From Bacteroidia bacterium (lineage in GTDB: Bacteria; Bacteroidota; Bacteroidia; B-17B0; Aurantibacillaceae), in NCBI GenBank assembly GCA_016787705.1, contig JAEUTP010000014.1:1-64000 (forward strand): 64,000 nucleotides of DNA, written 5' to 3'. Each line of letters starts with the position of its first letter. Position 1 is the stretch's first letter. Positions 1 through 7,426 of the stretch are shown one piece after another. Both the position numbers and the translations under genes were made by a program. The notes beneath the pieces were generated by a model that was given only the letters and a program-made list of their open reading frames with translations, had not been told where the DNA came from and did no database searches.

Positions 1-92
<92 letters not shown>

Positions 93-103
93 TTTTAAAA
101 AGA

Positions 104-137
104 AAAACCCCTTGCAGTTTTGTGAGGGGTTTTTTGT
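104..137 (+). terminator. Rho-independent terminator of the rRNA operon
   Basis: A stem of AAAACCCCT and AGGGGTTTT around a short loop is followed by a T-run, about 12 bases after the end of 5S rRNA. Confidence 0.85.
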
Positions 138-158
138 TTTACATAAGTTTGTAATAAT

Positions 159-190
159 AAAGCCTTTCTATTATTTAGAAAGGCTTTTAT
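159..190. terminator. Second hairpin terminator, probably bidirectional
   Basis: AAAGCCTTTCTA pairs with TAGAAAGGCTTT and has A- and T-tracts on both sides. It lies between the rRNA operon and the convergent small gene at 227-538, so it can end transcripts from both directions. Confidence 0.75.
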
Positions 191-226
191 TTTATATCTA
201 CTTTAAGTAACTTTATTCAATCTTTA

Positions 227-538
227 TCAACTCCAAGGGCTGCAATCATCATTCTCCCCATCTTCGCTGCCAATTTCTTCCTGATCATCATCTAATTCAG
301 AGCCGCGAACATCCAGATCGCCAACAGTTACATCATCTTTAAAATCTTTTTCATTTAGTTTTATATCCGGATCTTCATCCTTTGATTTTACTTTTGTAAT
401 ATCTTTAGGATCAATTTCTGTCTCCTCTTTTAACTGGCTGTAAATATCATCGGTTGTTGGGTACATCGGGTACCCCGGAAAATCATTATTATCATCCCCA
501 TATTTATTCTTGTCAGTATTTTTTAAATCATCATCCAT
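227..538 (-). CDS. Small acidic conserved Bacteroidota protein, unknown function
   Basis: A 103-residue soluble protein very rich in Asp and Glu. It has no signal peptide or membrane segment. The middle carries a YP-x-YPTTDDIYSQ stretch. The C-terminal part, DLDVRGSELDDDQEEIG, resembles a short acidic motif (DLDVPGAELDDADEEIG) that I recall from small hypothetical proteins across the phylum, often beside rRNA or housekeeping genes. That conservation suggests a real gene, but no function is known to me. It stands alone on the minus strand. Confidence 0.7.
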   Translation of the reverse strand: MDDDLKNTDKNKYGDDNNDFPGYPMYPTTDDIYSQLKEETEIDPKDITKVKSKDEDPDIKLNEKDFKDDVTVGDLDVRGSELDDDQEEIGSEDGENDDCSPWS

Positions 539-592
539 AATAAATAATTTTAATGTTATTTATTATATGAAAATTTAATGCCATCCTTAAAC

Positions 593-625
593 AAAAAAGC
601 CTCCCATTTTGTGGAAGGCTTTTAA
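593..625 (-). terminator. Terminator of the PPIase gene run
   Basis: Read on the minus strand, AAAAGCCTTCCA pairs (one wobble) with TGGGAGGCTTTTTT, followed by T-rich sequence. It lies 17 bases after the stop of the cyclophilin-FKBP gene. Confidence 0.8.
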
Positions 626-641
626 TTTTTTTAAAAATTAA

Positions 642-1739
642 CTAGTTGTTTACTTTAATTAATTCAACTTCAAAAATAAGATCTGCTTTTGGTGGAATTG
701 CGCCAGGGTAACCTTGCTCACCATAGGCTAAGTTGTAAGGAATGTAGAATTTGTATTTAGCGCCTTCTTTCATTAACTGTACACCTTCTGTCCATCCTGG
801 AATTACCTGGTTTAAACCAAAATCAATTGGCTGGCCACGTTGCACACTGCTATCAAATACTTTACCATCAGGAAAGGTACCATGATAATGAACTTTTACA
901 TTACTTGTTGCAACCGGCGATGCACCTGTTCCTTCTTTAACCACAATATATTTTAAACCGCTTGCAGTTGTTTTACCATTTGCAAATTCGCGCAAAGCAG
1001 CTTCATTAGCTTTTGCTCTTGCTTCATCTGCCGCTTTATCTTTTTCTGCTTTTTTAGCTGCAAATGCATTTCTTTCTTTTTCAAAAGTAGCTGCAGCATC
1101 AAATGCTTCTGCTTCTTTTCCTTTACGTAAAATTACTACATGTTTAATAGTATCGTTACCAACAATTTTATTTACTACATCCTGTCCTTGTACAACATGA
1201 CCAAATACGGTGTGAAATCCATCTAACCAACTTGTTTGCACATGTGTAATAAAGAACTGGCTGCCATTAGTGCTGCCACCATTGCTAAACGCTTGTTTTG
1301 AGCCTTGCGGATCGCTGTTAGCCATAGATAATACACCGGGGCCACTGTGTTTTAATGAAGTATCTGTTTCATCAGGAAATTTATACCCCGGATCGCCCAT
1401 ACCTTTGCCTAAAGGGCAACCACCCTGGATCATAAAGTTTGGAATTACACGGTGAAATATTAATCCATCATAATAAGGTACACCTTCTGCTTTTGCTGTA
1501 TTTTTAATTTTACCTTCTGCTAAACCTACAAAGTTACCAACTGTCATTGGTGTTTTTTTAAACTCCAGCGTAGTGTAAATGTCTCCTTTGCTTGTTTCAA
1601 ATTTGGCGTACATGCCATCTGCTTGTTTACTTAAAAATTCTTTATCCATTTTACCTAATTTTTGTTTTTCTTTTTTTTGTGCAATTGCTCCAAAGCTTAG
1701 TGTTGTAATTGCAGTAACTATTAAAAGTAACTTTTTCAT
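642..1739 (-). CDS. Secreted dual peptidyl-prolyl isomerase: cyclophilin domain fused to FKBP domain
   Basis: A 365-residue protein with a signal peptide (about residues 1-20, cleavage near AIAQ). The cyclophilin-type domain spans about 44-205, with active-site signatures FHRVIPNFMIQGG and GSQFFITH. A charged, Ala/Glu/Lys-rich helical linker runs about 210-255. An FKBP-type domain fills about 260-365 (GTFPDGKVFDSS, VIPGWTEGVQLMKEG, YGEQGYPGAIPP). Both domains would catalyse proline cis-trans isomerisation during folding of exported proteins. It is the last of four PPIase genes on this strand. Cyclophilin-FKBP fusions are known in a few bacteria, so the architecture is uncommon rather than new. 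Confidence 0.93.
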   Translation of the reverse strand: MKKLLLIVTAITTLSFGAIAQKKEKQKLGKMDKEFLSKQADGMYAKFETSKGDIYTTLEFKKTPMTVGNFVGLAEGKIKNTAKAEGVPYYDGLIFHRVIPNFMIQGGCPLGKGMGDPGYKFPDETDTSLKHSGPGVLSMANSDPQGSKQAFSNGGSTNGSQFFITHVQTSWLDGFHTVFGHVVQGQDVVNKIVGNDTIKHVVILRKGKEAEAFDAAATFEKERNAFAAKKAEKDKAADEARAKANEAALREFANGKTTASGLKYIVVKEGTGASPVATSNVKVHYHGTFPDGKVFDSSVQRGQPIDFGLNQVIPGWTEGVQLMKEGAKYKFYIPYNLAYGEQGYPGAIPPKADLIFEVELIKVNN

Positions 1740-1776
1740 TGTTTATATTTTTTAATGCTTGTTACAATAAGTTTGC

Positions 1777-1784
1777 CAAATTTA
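1777..1784 (-). promoter_or_regulatory. Possible -7 element for the cyclophilin-FKBP gene
   Basis: TAAATTTG on the minus strand fits the Bacteroidota TAnnTTTG -7 consensus and sits about 38 bases before the start at 1739. No TTG is found at the expected -33 position, so support is weak. Confidence 0.3.
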
Positions 1785-2762
1785 GTGAGGCATTTGTCCT
1801 TCAGGTTGTGCCGGTGCTGGACCAAAGCTAACTAATTCTACATCAAATGTTAAGGGTGCAAACGGGGGAATTGGTCCACCGCCATTTGGGCCATAAGCTA
1901 TATTTGAAGGTAAAACTATTTTTGCTTTACCACCTTTTGATAGCATGGCAATTGCTTCATCCCAGCCTTTAATAACCTGGCCTTGTCCAAGAACAAATTT
2001 TATTGGCCCATATGGTCTTTGAGGATTAAATACGTTACCTTCTTTAGCAACTGCTTCGTAAGATGTATCAAATAATTTACCATCTAATAAACGCCCTGTA
2101 TAATTAACCTCTACCTGGTCTCCGGCTTTTGGTTTGGCGCCACTGCCTTTTTTTACTTCAATAAAATATAAACCACTTTCAGTTGGTTTTACCGTAACTT
2201 TATTATCAGCTAAATATTTATCAAGATCACCTTTTTCTTTAGCCTCAGCTTCTTTCATCATTTTTTCCTGATCGGCCATTTGTTGTTTTTGGTTCTCTTC
2301 TAATTCTTTTTTACCAAGCACATCTTTAATTTTTACAATGGCTTTTAATTTTTCGCCAGGTTTAAATTGTGGAGGTAATTCTTTATACTTCATTGTTTTA
2401 AAGAAGAAAGAATCTGCGGAAAAAATAAATGAAGCGCTATCGCCTTTGCTCATCATATACATACCATCTTCCAAACTTCCAACAAAAGAAGTTTTTGGCA
2501 TTAAGAATTTTGTATAGCCCGATCCATCCTGGCTTACAGATTTAGAATCTACAATTACCGAATCGTTTTTATTGTTTGAGATAACATAGCTAAAAGTAAT
2601 ACCATCACCTTCGTTTACTTTAGTACCATTTTCATTACGATTAAAAAATTTATAATGTAAACCGTTTTCGGCTTTTGTATAGCCTTCAAAATCTGAATCA
2701 CCTGAACAGCTTGTCAATACAAATCCTATTGCTGCTGCAGAAAGAAGAGTTATTTTTTTCAT
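1782..2762 (-). CDS. FKBP-type peptidyl-prolyl isomerase lipoprotein
   Basis: A 326-residue protein with a lipoprotein signal (lipobox LTSC at residues 16-19, followed by SGDSD). The C-terminal FKBP domain (about 200-313) is canonical: GRLLDGKLFDTSYE, VIKGWDEAIAMLSKGGKA, AYGPNGGGPIPP. The N-terminal half (about 45-150) looks like a degenerate FKBP fold (GDGITFSYVI, SLEDGMYMMSKGDSA). A helical EKKQ-rich linker joins them. Membrane anchoring suggests it folds periplasmic or outer-membrane clients. It lies 42 bases upstream of the cyclophilin-FKBP gene and 39 bases after another FKBP gene. Confidence 0.92.
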   Translation of the reverse strand: MKKITLLSAAAIGFVLTSCSGDSDFEGYTKAENGLHYKFFNRNENGTKVNEGDGITFSYVISNNKNDSVIVDSKSVSQDGSGYTKFLMPKTSFVGSLEDGMYMMSKGDSASFIFSADSFFFKTMKYKELPPQFKPGEKLKAIVKIKDVLGKKELEENQKQQMADQEKMMKEAEAKEKGDLDKYLADNKVTVKPTESGLYFIEVKKGSGAKPKAGDQVEVNYTGRLLDGKLFDTSYEAVAKEGNVFNPQRPYGPIKFVLGQGQVIKGWDEAIAMLSKGGKAKIVLPSNIAYGPNGGGPIPPFAPLTFDVELVSFGPAPAQPEGQMPH

Positions 2763-2801
2763 TTGTTTTTTGTTGTTTTTATATTTTAAAACGATGTGTT
2801 T

Positions 2802-3701
2802 TTAAACACCATCATTGGTTTTTACATCAATAATTTTTACTTCATAAATTAATGGAGTATAGGGAGCAATAATTCCGTTGGTGCTGCCATTTTCTCCAAA
2901 AGCGAGCCGTGAAGGTAATATTATTTTTGCATTTTGACCCTTTTTTAGCCTCTTTATAACATAATTTAGTCCTTTTATTAATTGATCAGGCGTACCATAA
3001 GAAACCTCAAAATTATCAGGTGATCTTTCAAAAATACGGCCGTTTAAAAATGTGCCCGTATAACTTAATTTCACTGTGTTTTTGTACACTGTAACAGGCA
3101 GCTCGGAGGGTGGCGGTTTTTCTATCCAGTAAAAGCCTAAAGAATCGCGAGATAGTTCAAAATCCTGCGGCGATTTGTAATACGCTTCAATTTGCTCAGC
3201 TTCCTGTTTTAAGAGGTCTACCGTGCGGTTATTGTATTCACTGGCGCTCATTATTTTGCGCACCTTAATATTAACTTTTACAACTGTATCCTTCTGGCTA
3301 AAGAACGAAACTTTATCTGAATTAAATTGTTGTTTATAAAAATCTTTAGTGCGTATCATGAGGCAGGCGCTATCTGAAACAGCCAGTTTAGAAACATAAT
3401 TCTTTAAAAAATTATTGGTTGAAAGTGAATCTATCTGTATAAAAAAATTATCATTAAAATTATTACGGCTATCCCAAAAGATAGAATCTGACTGGGTTTT
3501 AAAGGTAGCATCTATCCAGGCAACCGAGTTTGGCTGGTAGGTAGATGTGTTGGCACTAAACGAGATCAATTGATAATAATAACCCAGGTTGTTATAAGAA
3601 AAATGAGGCCTATTATTACGTTTACACGCTTGTATAAAAAACAAAAAAATAAATAAAGAAAAGACCGCGATCTTTTTTGCCTTAATAGATCTCAATATCA
3701 T
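2802..3701 (-). CDS. FKBP-type peptidyl-prolyl isomerase lipoprotein
   Basis: A 299-residue protein with a hydrophobic signal followed by a lipobox FFIQAC (Cys 26). The C-terminal FKBP domain (about 200-293) has GTFLNGRIFERS, LIKGLNYVIKRLKKGQNAKI and AFGENGSTNGIIAPYTPL. The N-terminal half is divergent and may be a degenerate FKBP module, as in its downstream neighbour. Its start overlaps the end of the GldI-like gene by 20 bp, which suggests translational coupling. Confidence 0.88.
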   Translation of the reverse strand: MILRSIKAKKIAVFSLFIFLFFIQACKRNNRPHFSYNNLGYYYQLISFSANTSTYQPNSVAWIDATFKTQSDSIFWDSRNNFNDNFFIQIDSLSTNNFLKNYVSKLAVSDSACLMIRTKDFYKQQFNSDKVSFFSQKDTVVKVNIKVRKIMSASEYNNRTVDLLKQEAEQIEAYYKSPQDFELSRDSLGFYWIEKPPPSELPVTVYKNTVKLSYTGTFLNGRIFERSPDNFEVSYGTPDQLIKGLNYVIKRLKKGQNAKIILPSRLAFGENGSTNGIIAPYTPLIYEVKIIDVKTNDGV

Positions 3702-4236
3702 AAATTATTGGCATTTGTGGTGGGATTTTATTCATATCGCCCAAAAGGCCGTGGGCAAGGTGAGAGGGTATAAGCAATAAAGCCTTATCACCGTGTTTTA
3801 CATATTTTACGCCACGGTGTATACCACTTTCAATATCTTCGTTGCCAACAATAAATGTTTTTTTACCTTCTGTTTTGGAAGAGTAACACTCGGTTCCATC
3901 AAGCAATGATACTTTAAAATTCATTACAATTTCATCGCCATCTTTAATACTATCGCCTTTGGCAGATGGTTTGTAAACATAATAACGTATGCCTGAAGTA
4001 GTTGTTGTAAATGGCATTTTATGTGTTTTTACATAATAATCCATCTCATCAATCTCTTTTTGCACTAACTGTTTGTTTGCTTTTACAAACTGATTCTTAA
4101 GCCCGGTTTCATTAATATTTTTGGTAAGATCTGTTTTTGCTTTTTGTTTTGGTTCGGTATTACCGCATGAGCAAAAAAAAGCACTGCCAATAAACAAGAC
4201 AGTATAAATTAAAGCGGTATAAAAATTGCCGATCAT
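3682..4236 (-). CDS. gldI: GldI-like gliding-motility FKBP lipoprotein
   Basis: A lipoprotein with a signal followed by FFCSC, then a single FKBP-type domain at the C-terminus (KGDSIKDGDEIVMNFKVSLLDG, GIHRGVKYVKHGDKALLLIPS). Size and layout match GldI, a folding factor needed for gliding and type IX secretion in Bacteroidota. I chose the ATG at 4236. The frame is open back to a TTG at 4251, but starting there only adds MFLYQ before a normal signal peptide. It is first in a run of four PPIase genes. The many T9SS-tailed proteins in this window fit a role in that export route. Confidence 0.78.
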   Translation of the reverse strand: MIGNFYTALIYTVLFIGSAFFCSCGNTEPKQKAKTDLTKNINETGLKNQFVKANKQLVQKEIDEMDYYVKTHKMPFTTTTSGIRYYVYKPSAKGDSIKDGDEIVMNFKVSLLDGTECYSSKTEGKKTFIVGNEDIESGIHRGVKYVKHGDKALLLIPSHLAHGLLGDMNKIPPQMPIIYDIEIY

Positions 4237-4309
4237 TTGGTATAAAAACAAAATTAATGATTAGTTAATAAATTAATCTATAAAATAATTTAAATTTATA
4301 ACCAATTAT

Positions 4310-5053
4310 ATGACCAAAGAAGAACGTTATAAACACGTACTGGATTATTTTGAGAGGAATGTTGGCCTGGCCGAAACAGAGCTTACATATACCAATTCGT
4401 TTGAGTTATTGGTGGCGGTTATTTTAAGCGCACAATGCACAGATAAACGCGTTAATTTAACCACACCAAAACTATTTAAAGATTATCCCAATGCAGAGGC
4501 AATGGCTGCGGCAAGCCCCGAAACGATATTTAGTTACATAAGAAGTATTAGTTACCCTAATAACAAGGCTAAACACCTGGTAGGTATGGCCAATATGCTT
4601 TTAAAAGAGTTTAATAATGTAGTACCCGCAGAAGTGGAGCAACTGATAAAACTGCCCGGCGTTGGTCGTAAAACTGCCAATGTAATAGCTTCGGTAATAT
4701 ACGATAAACCAACAATGGCGGTAGATACGCACGTTTTTAGGGTAAGCAACAGGATAGGATTGACCACAAATGCTAAAAATCCCTTGCAATCTGAAAAACA
4801 ATTGATTAAATTTATACCTGAGCATCTTGTACCTAAAGCGCATCACTGGTTAATATTGCATGGAAGATATGTGTGTTTGGCTCGAAATCCTAAATGCGAA
4901 ATATGCCCTATTAAATTGTACTGCAAATATTATGAACGAGTAATTGTAAAACAAAATAAACAAATAACTGTTACATTAAACATAAACCCTAAGCGTTATG
5001 GCAAAAAAACAAGCAAAAAAATCGGCAAAAAAACCGGTGAAAAAAGCAGCTAA
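4310..5053 (+). CDS. nth: Endonuclease III, DNA glycosylase/AP lyase
   Basis: A 247-residue HhH-GPD glycosylase that removes oxidised pyrimidines and cleaves abasic sites. The helix-hairpin-helix is LPGVGRKTANVI with the catalytic lysine at 121. The catalytic aspartate is 139 (AVDTHVFR). The [4Fe-4S] cluster cysteines are 189, 196, 199 and 205 (C-x6-C-x2-C-x5-C). Residues 1-215 cover the whole family fold. The last ~18 residues are encoded inside the next gene in another frame and give a basic tail, GKKTSKKIGKKTGEKSS, not usual for Nth. The 56-bp overlap implies coupled translation with the peroxiredoxin gene. Confidence 0.95.
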   Translation: MTKEERYKHVLDYFERNVGLAETELTYTNSFELLVAVILSAQCTDKRVNLTTPKLFKDYPNAEAMAAASPETIFSYIRSISYPNNKAKHLVGMANMLLKEFNNVVPAEVEQLIKLPGVGRKTANVIASVIYDKPTMAVDTHVFRVSNRIGLTTNAKNPLQSEKQLIKFIPEHLVPKAHHWLILHGRYVCLARNPKCEICPIKLYCKYYERVIVKQNKQITVTLNINPKRYGKKTSKKIGKKTGEKSS

Positions 5054-5996
5054 AAAAGCGGGTGCAGCAAAAAAGTCGGTTAAAAAAGCGGCTAAAAAAA
5101 CTGCATCAAAAGCTAAAAAAGCAGTTAAAAAAGTTGCAAAAAAGGCAACAAAAAAAGCGGCTAAAAAAGTCGTAAAAAAAACAGCTAAAAAAGTGGTTAA
5201 GGCCGCTAAAAAAACTGTTAAGAAAGTTACAAAAAAGGCAACTCCTAAAAAAGCAGCTAAGGTTGCAAAAAAAGTAGTAAAAGCAGTTAAGAAAACTGTA
5301 GCTAAAAAAGCAGTAAAAAAAGTAATTAAAAAAGCAGAAACTCCGGTAGTTGATGCGTTTAAAAGCGCTGTACAATTAGCTAAGAAAGTAGTTGAAAACG
5401 TGGTAGCAAAAGTAACAGATACTGAAAAGCACGTGGATAATACCAACGAAAATTCAGGATCTGAAAGCTCACATACCGAAAATTCGGGTAATGATACTCC
5501 GTCTTCAAAAGACGAGGAAGAGCCCAGTTTCGTCGCGCATAAAACCCATTTAAATGCCGGCGATACAGCTCCCTATTTTGAAGGAAGAGATCAGAATGGA
5601 AATGCCCTTAACTTAACAATGTTTAAAGGAAAAAATCTTATTCTTTATTTCTACCCGCAAGATGATACCCCGACCTGTACGAAAGAGGCATGTAACCTGC
5701 GCGACGAGTATAAATATTTAAGCGATAGTAACTACGCTGTAGTTGGTGTGAGCCCTGATGATGAGCGATCTCACACTAAATTTATAGCAAAGTACAATTT
5801 GCCTTTTCCTTTACTGGCAGATACGGATATGAGCGTTATTAAAGCTTATGATGTATGGGGAACCAAAAAATTTATGGGTAGAATTTATGATGGATTGCTG
5901 AGAACAACTTTTGTAATTGGGCCGGATGGCATTATAAAAGAAGTAATTACAAAGGTAGATTCGGCAAATCATGCTCAGCAAATTTTAGGAATGTAA
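4998..5996 (+). CDS. Histone H1-like/peroxiredoxin (Bcp/PrxQ type) fusion
   Basis: A 332-residue protein in three parts. Residues 1-112 contain 52 Lys and 27 Ala, no acidic residue and AKK/VKK repeats, like the C-terminal tail of histone H1 and bacterial H1-like proteins. Residues 113-180 are an amphipathic stretch and an acidic, Ser-rich linker. Residues 184-332 are a complete Bcp/PrxQ thiol peroxidase: TPTCTKEACNLRDEY carries the peroxidatic Cys 227 and resolving Cys 232, followed by YAVVGVSPDD and FPLLADTD. There is no ATG between residue 1 and 208, so a separate ATG-started peroxiredoxin is not encoded. The expected role is peroxide reduction using thioredoxin; DNA targeting by the tail is inferred. 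It overlaps nth. Confidence 0.93.
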   Translation: MAKKQAKKSAKKPVKKAAKKAGAAKKSVKKAAKKTASKAKKAVKKVAKKATKKAAKKVVKKTAKKVVKAAKKTVKKVTKKATPKKAAKVAKKVVKAVKKTVAKKAVKKVIKKAETPVVDAFKSAVQLAKKVVENVVAKVTDTEKHVDNTNENSGSESSHTENSGNDTPSSKDEEEPSFVAHKTHLNAGDTAPYFEGRDQNGNALNLTMFKGKNLILYFYPQDDTPTCTKEACNLRDEYKYLSDSNYAVVGVSPDDERSHTKFIAKYNLPFPLLADTDMSVIKAYDVWGTKKFMGRIYDGLLRTTFVIGPDGIIKEVITKVDSANHAQQILGM

Positions 5997-6014
5997 TTTT
6001 TTTACAGAAAAAGT

Positions 6015-6044
6015 TTGTGAGATAAAATAAAACCGTTAAATTTG
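6015..6044 (+). promoter_or_regulatory. Promoter of tRNA-Asp
   Basis: TTG at 6015-6017, 19 bases, then TAAATTTG at 6037-6044: an exact match to the Bacteroidota sigma-ABfr consensus TTG-N19-TAnnTTTG. It lies 27 bases before the tRNA and just after the peroxiredoxin stop. Confidence 0.85.
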
Positions 6045-6071
6045 CACTCCCGATTTAAACGTTGGGAAAAC

Positions 6072-6145
6072 GGATTGGTAGTTCAGCTGGTTAGAATGCC
6101 GCCCTGTCACGGCGGAGGTCGCGGGTTCGAGTCCCGTCCAGTCCG
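6072..6145 (+). tRNA. tRNA-Asp (GTC)
   Basis: A complete 74-nt cloverleaf. The acceptor stem GGATTGG pairs with CCAGTCC (one G-T), discriminator G. The anticodon arm is CCGCC-CTGTCAC-GGCGG, giving anticodon GTC. The T arm is CGGGTTCGAGTCCCG. CCA is not encoded. Its own promoter lies upstream and a terminator 11 bases downstream. Confidence 0.97.
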
Positions 6146-6156
6146 CAAACAAAAGC

Positions 6157-6190
6157 AAAAGGTTCAAACGCAAGTTTGAACCTTTTTTGT
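6157..6190 (+). terminator. Terminator after tRNA-Asp
   Basis: AAAAGGTTCAAAC pairs perfectly with GTTTGAACCTTTT around a 4-base loop, then a T-run. Confidence 0.88.
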
Positions 6191-6194
6191 TTTT

Positions 6195-6320
6195 CCAGGC
6201 GGTGCAAAAGCTTTGCTTTTAGTGACGCTAAGGAAAAACAAAAATAAAATGCGTAGCATTTTCTTTTTGCATTTGCAGTTTCGGCCTGAAGGGCCGACAG
6301 GCGATAGCGAGGCATTCCAG
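6195..6320. repeat. Structured non-coding stretch with several small palindromes
   Basis: Between the tRNA terminator and the next gene lie short perfect hairpins in close order: AAAGCTTTGCTTT, ATGC-GTA-GCAT, and TCGGCC-TGAAG-GGCCGA, followed by GGCGATAGCGAGGC. This part is more GC-rich than its surroundings. It looks like a degenerate intergenic repeat or a sink for inserted palindromic units. Small open frames across it on both strands have no protein character. Confidence 0.4.
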
Positions 6321-6398
6321 TTTATAAGGAACATGCAAGATTATTATATAATACATTTTCATTCAATTATTAATTATATAATCGCAGTAATTTTAAAT

Positions 6399-6406
6399 TA
6401 ATTTTG
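6399..6406 (+). promoter_or_regulatory. -7 element abutting the start of the 6411 gene
   Basis: TAATTTTG fits TAnnTTTG and ends four bases before the ATG at 6411, so transcription would start at or near the start codon (leaderless mRNA). No clear TTG is seen at -33. Confidence 0.35.
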
Positions 6407-6410
6407 TTAT

Positions 6411-7256
6411 ATGGATAATAAAAAGGAAGGTTTTGATGCAAAAGGTGATATTCAAAAGTATATGCCCAACCTATCAATGATGATTGACTTATTACAGCCT
6501 TCTTTTGGTTGGGCTTCGATTAATGAAGATTGGAACAAAAAATTTATCCAGATATTAAAAGAGAGGGATCAGTTAGCAGAGCAGGCTAAGTTGGAAAATA
6601 GGGAATTACCACCTTTAAAAATAAGACATACGGTGTTAAGTCTCACACATGGTGTAGATATGGGCGTAGAATCATCTGCAAGATTTTTAAAATTTCTGGA
6701 TGGTATTTTTGAAAATTTAATGAATTTTATAGAGGTTAAAGACTATGGATTATTAAGAAAGAGCTTTCATGATTTTTTGCTTTTTGATGAGACATTTTTA
6801 AATTTTGCCGGCGAAATGCTAATGTTGAATTCAATTTTGCTTACAAAAAAATATAAATTAGTATCGACAAATTTTAGAATAGTAGACATTGGCCCTGACA
6901 TTGATTTTGTCTTCCTTCGTATTGAAGATCTGGCAATAATTCCTGTAGAAGTAGTAAATATTACACTTACGGATGAACATTTTAAAGATAATTCTTATAT
7001 TGAAAAATTTTTAAGTGGAAAATATACCGACAAGCTTAATAAGAAAAATAAAAGTGGAATTAATTACGCATTAAATCCTGTAATATGGGCAATTGATTCA
7101 GATGAAAATCACAATTTATTACGTCTAATCAATTTTTTTGAGGAAACAAAGTTTCAGCCTAATAGAGTATCAGTTCCTTTTATTGTTTCAGCTAATATTA
7201 TAGAAGAGAAATTAGAATTTACATTTAGTGGAGTTTATGATTTTTATAAAAAGTAA
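6411..7256 (+). CDS. Hypothetical protein, unknown family
   Basis: A 281-residue soluble protein with no signal peptide or membrane segment. I do not recognise it. It is mixed alpha/beta: helical N-terminal two-thirds, then a stretch RIVDIGPDIDFVFLRIEDLAIIP-VEVVNI that alternates like adjacent beta strands with conserved-looking acidic residues. It stands alone just downstream of tRNA-Asp, a common insertion site for acquired genes, and codon use is more AT-rich than its neighbours. Function cannot be assigned from sequence alone. It is probably a genuine gene because of its length. Confidence 0.6.
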   Translation: MDNKKEGFDAKGDIQKYMPNLSMMIDLLQPSFGWASINEDWNKKFIQILKERDQLAEQAKLENRELPPLKIRHTVLSLTHGVDMGVESSARFLKFLDGIFENLMNFIEVKDYGLLRKSFHDFLLFDETFLNFAGEMLMLNSILLTKKYKLVSTNFRIVDIGPDIDFVFLRIEDLAIIPVEVVNITLTDEHFKDNSYIEKFLSGKYTDKLNKKNKSGINYALNPVIWAIDSDENHNLLRLINFFEETKFQPNRVSVPFIVSANIIEEKLEFTFSGVYDFYKK

Positions 7257-7414
7257 TCTAAATAGCTTTTTATTAACTTGTAAGAGACTCAAAACTAATA
7301 GGATTTGAAAATTACAGATTAAAATTAATTTTATCTCACACCCCATAAACCTTCCTTTACCGATTCCAATTGTAATCTAACCTAATTACACCTTTTTCTC
7401 AATTCATATCAAAT

Positions 7415-7422
7415 TAATTTTG
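7415..7422 (+). promoter_or_regulatory. -7 element abutting the start of the 7427 gene
   Basis: TAATTTTG ends four bases before the ATG at 7427, the same element and spacing seen upstream of the 6411 gene. This again suggests a leaderless or very short-leader transcript. Confidence 0.35.
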
Positions 7423-7426
7423 CTGC

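Noticed and set aside
4236..4251. TTG start of the GldI-like gene
   Set aside because: It only adds MFLYQ in front of a complete lipoprotein signal; the ATG at 4236 is simpler.
4976..5446. Long hydrophobic open frames antisense to the Lys/Ala-rich region (also 5106-5375 minus)
   Set aside because: They are the mirror of the AAA/GCN-rich codons: the reverse strand reads Phe/Ala/Thr runs without signal peptide logic or family features.
6091..6401. Small frames on both strands around tRNA-Asp and the palindromic block
   Set aside because: One covers the tRNA itself; neither has protein-like composition. The region is better explained by RNA and repeats.
6870..6970. Possible PD-(D/E)xK nuclease core in the 6411 protein (PDIDFVF then PVEVVN)
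   Set aside because: The catalytic Lys is missing and the strand spacing is poor, so I left the protein unassigned.
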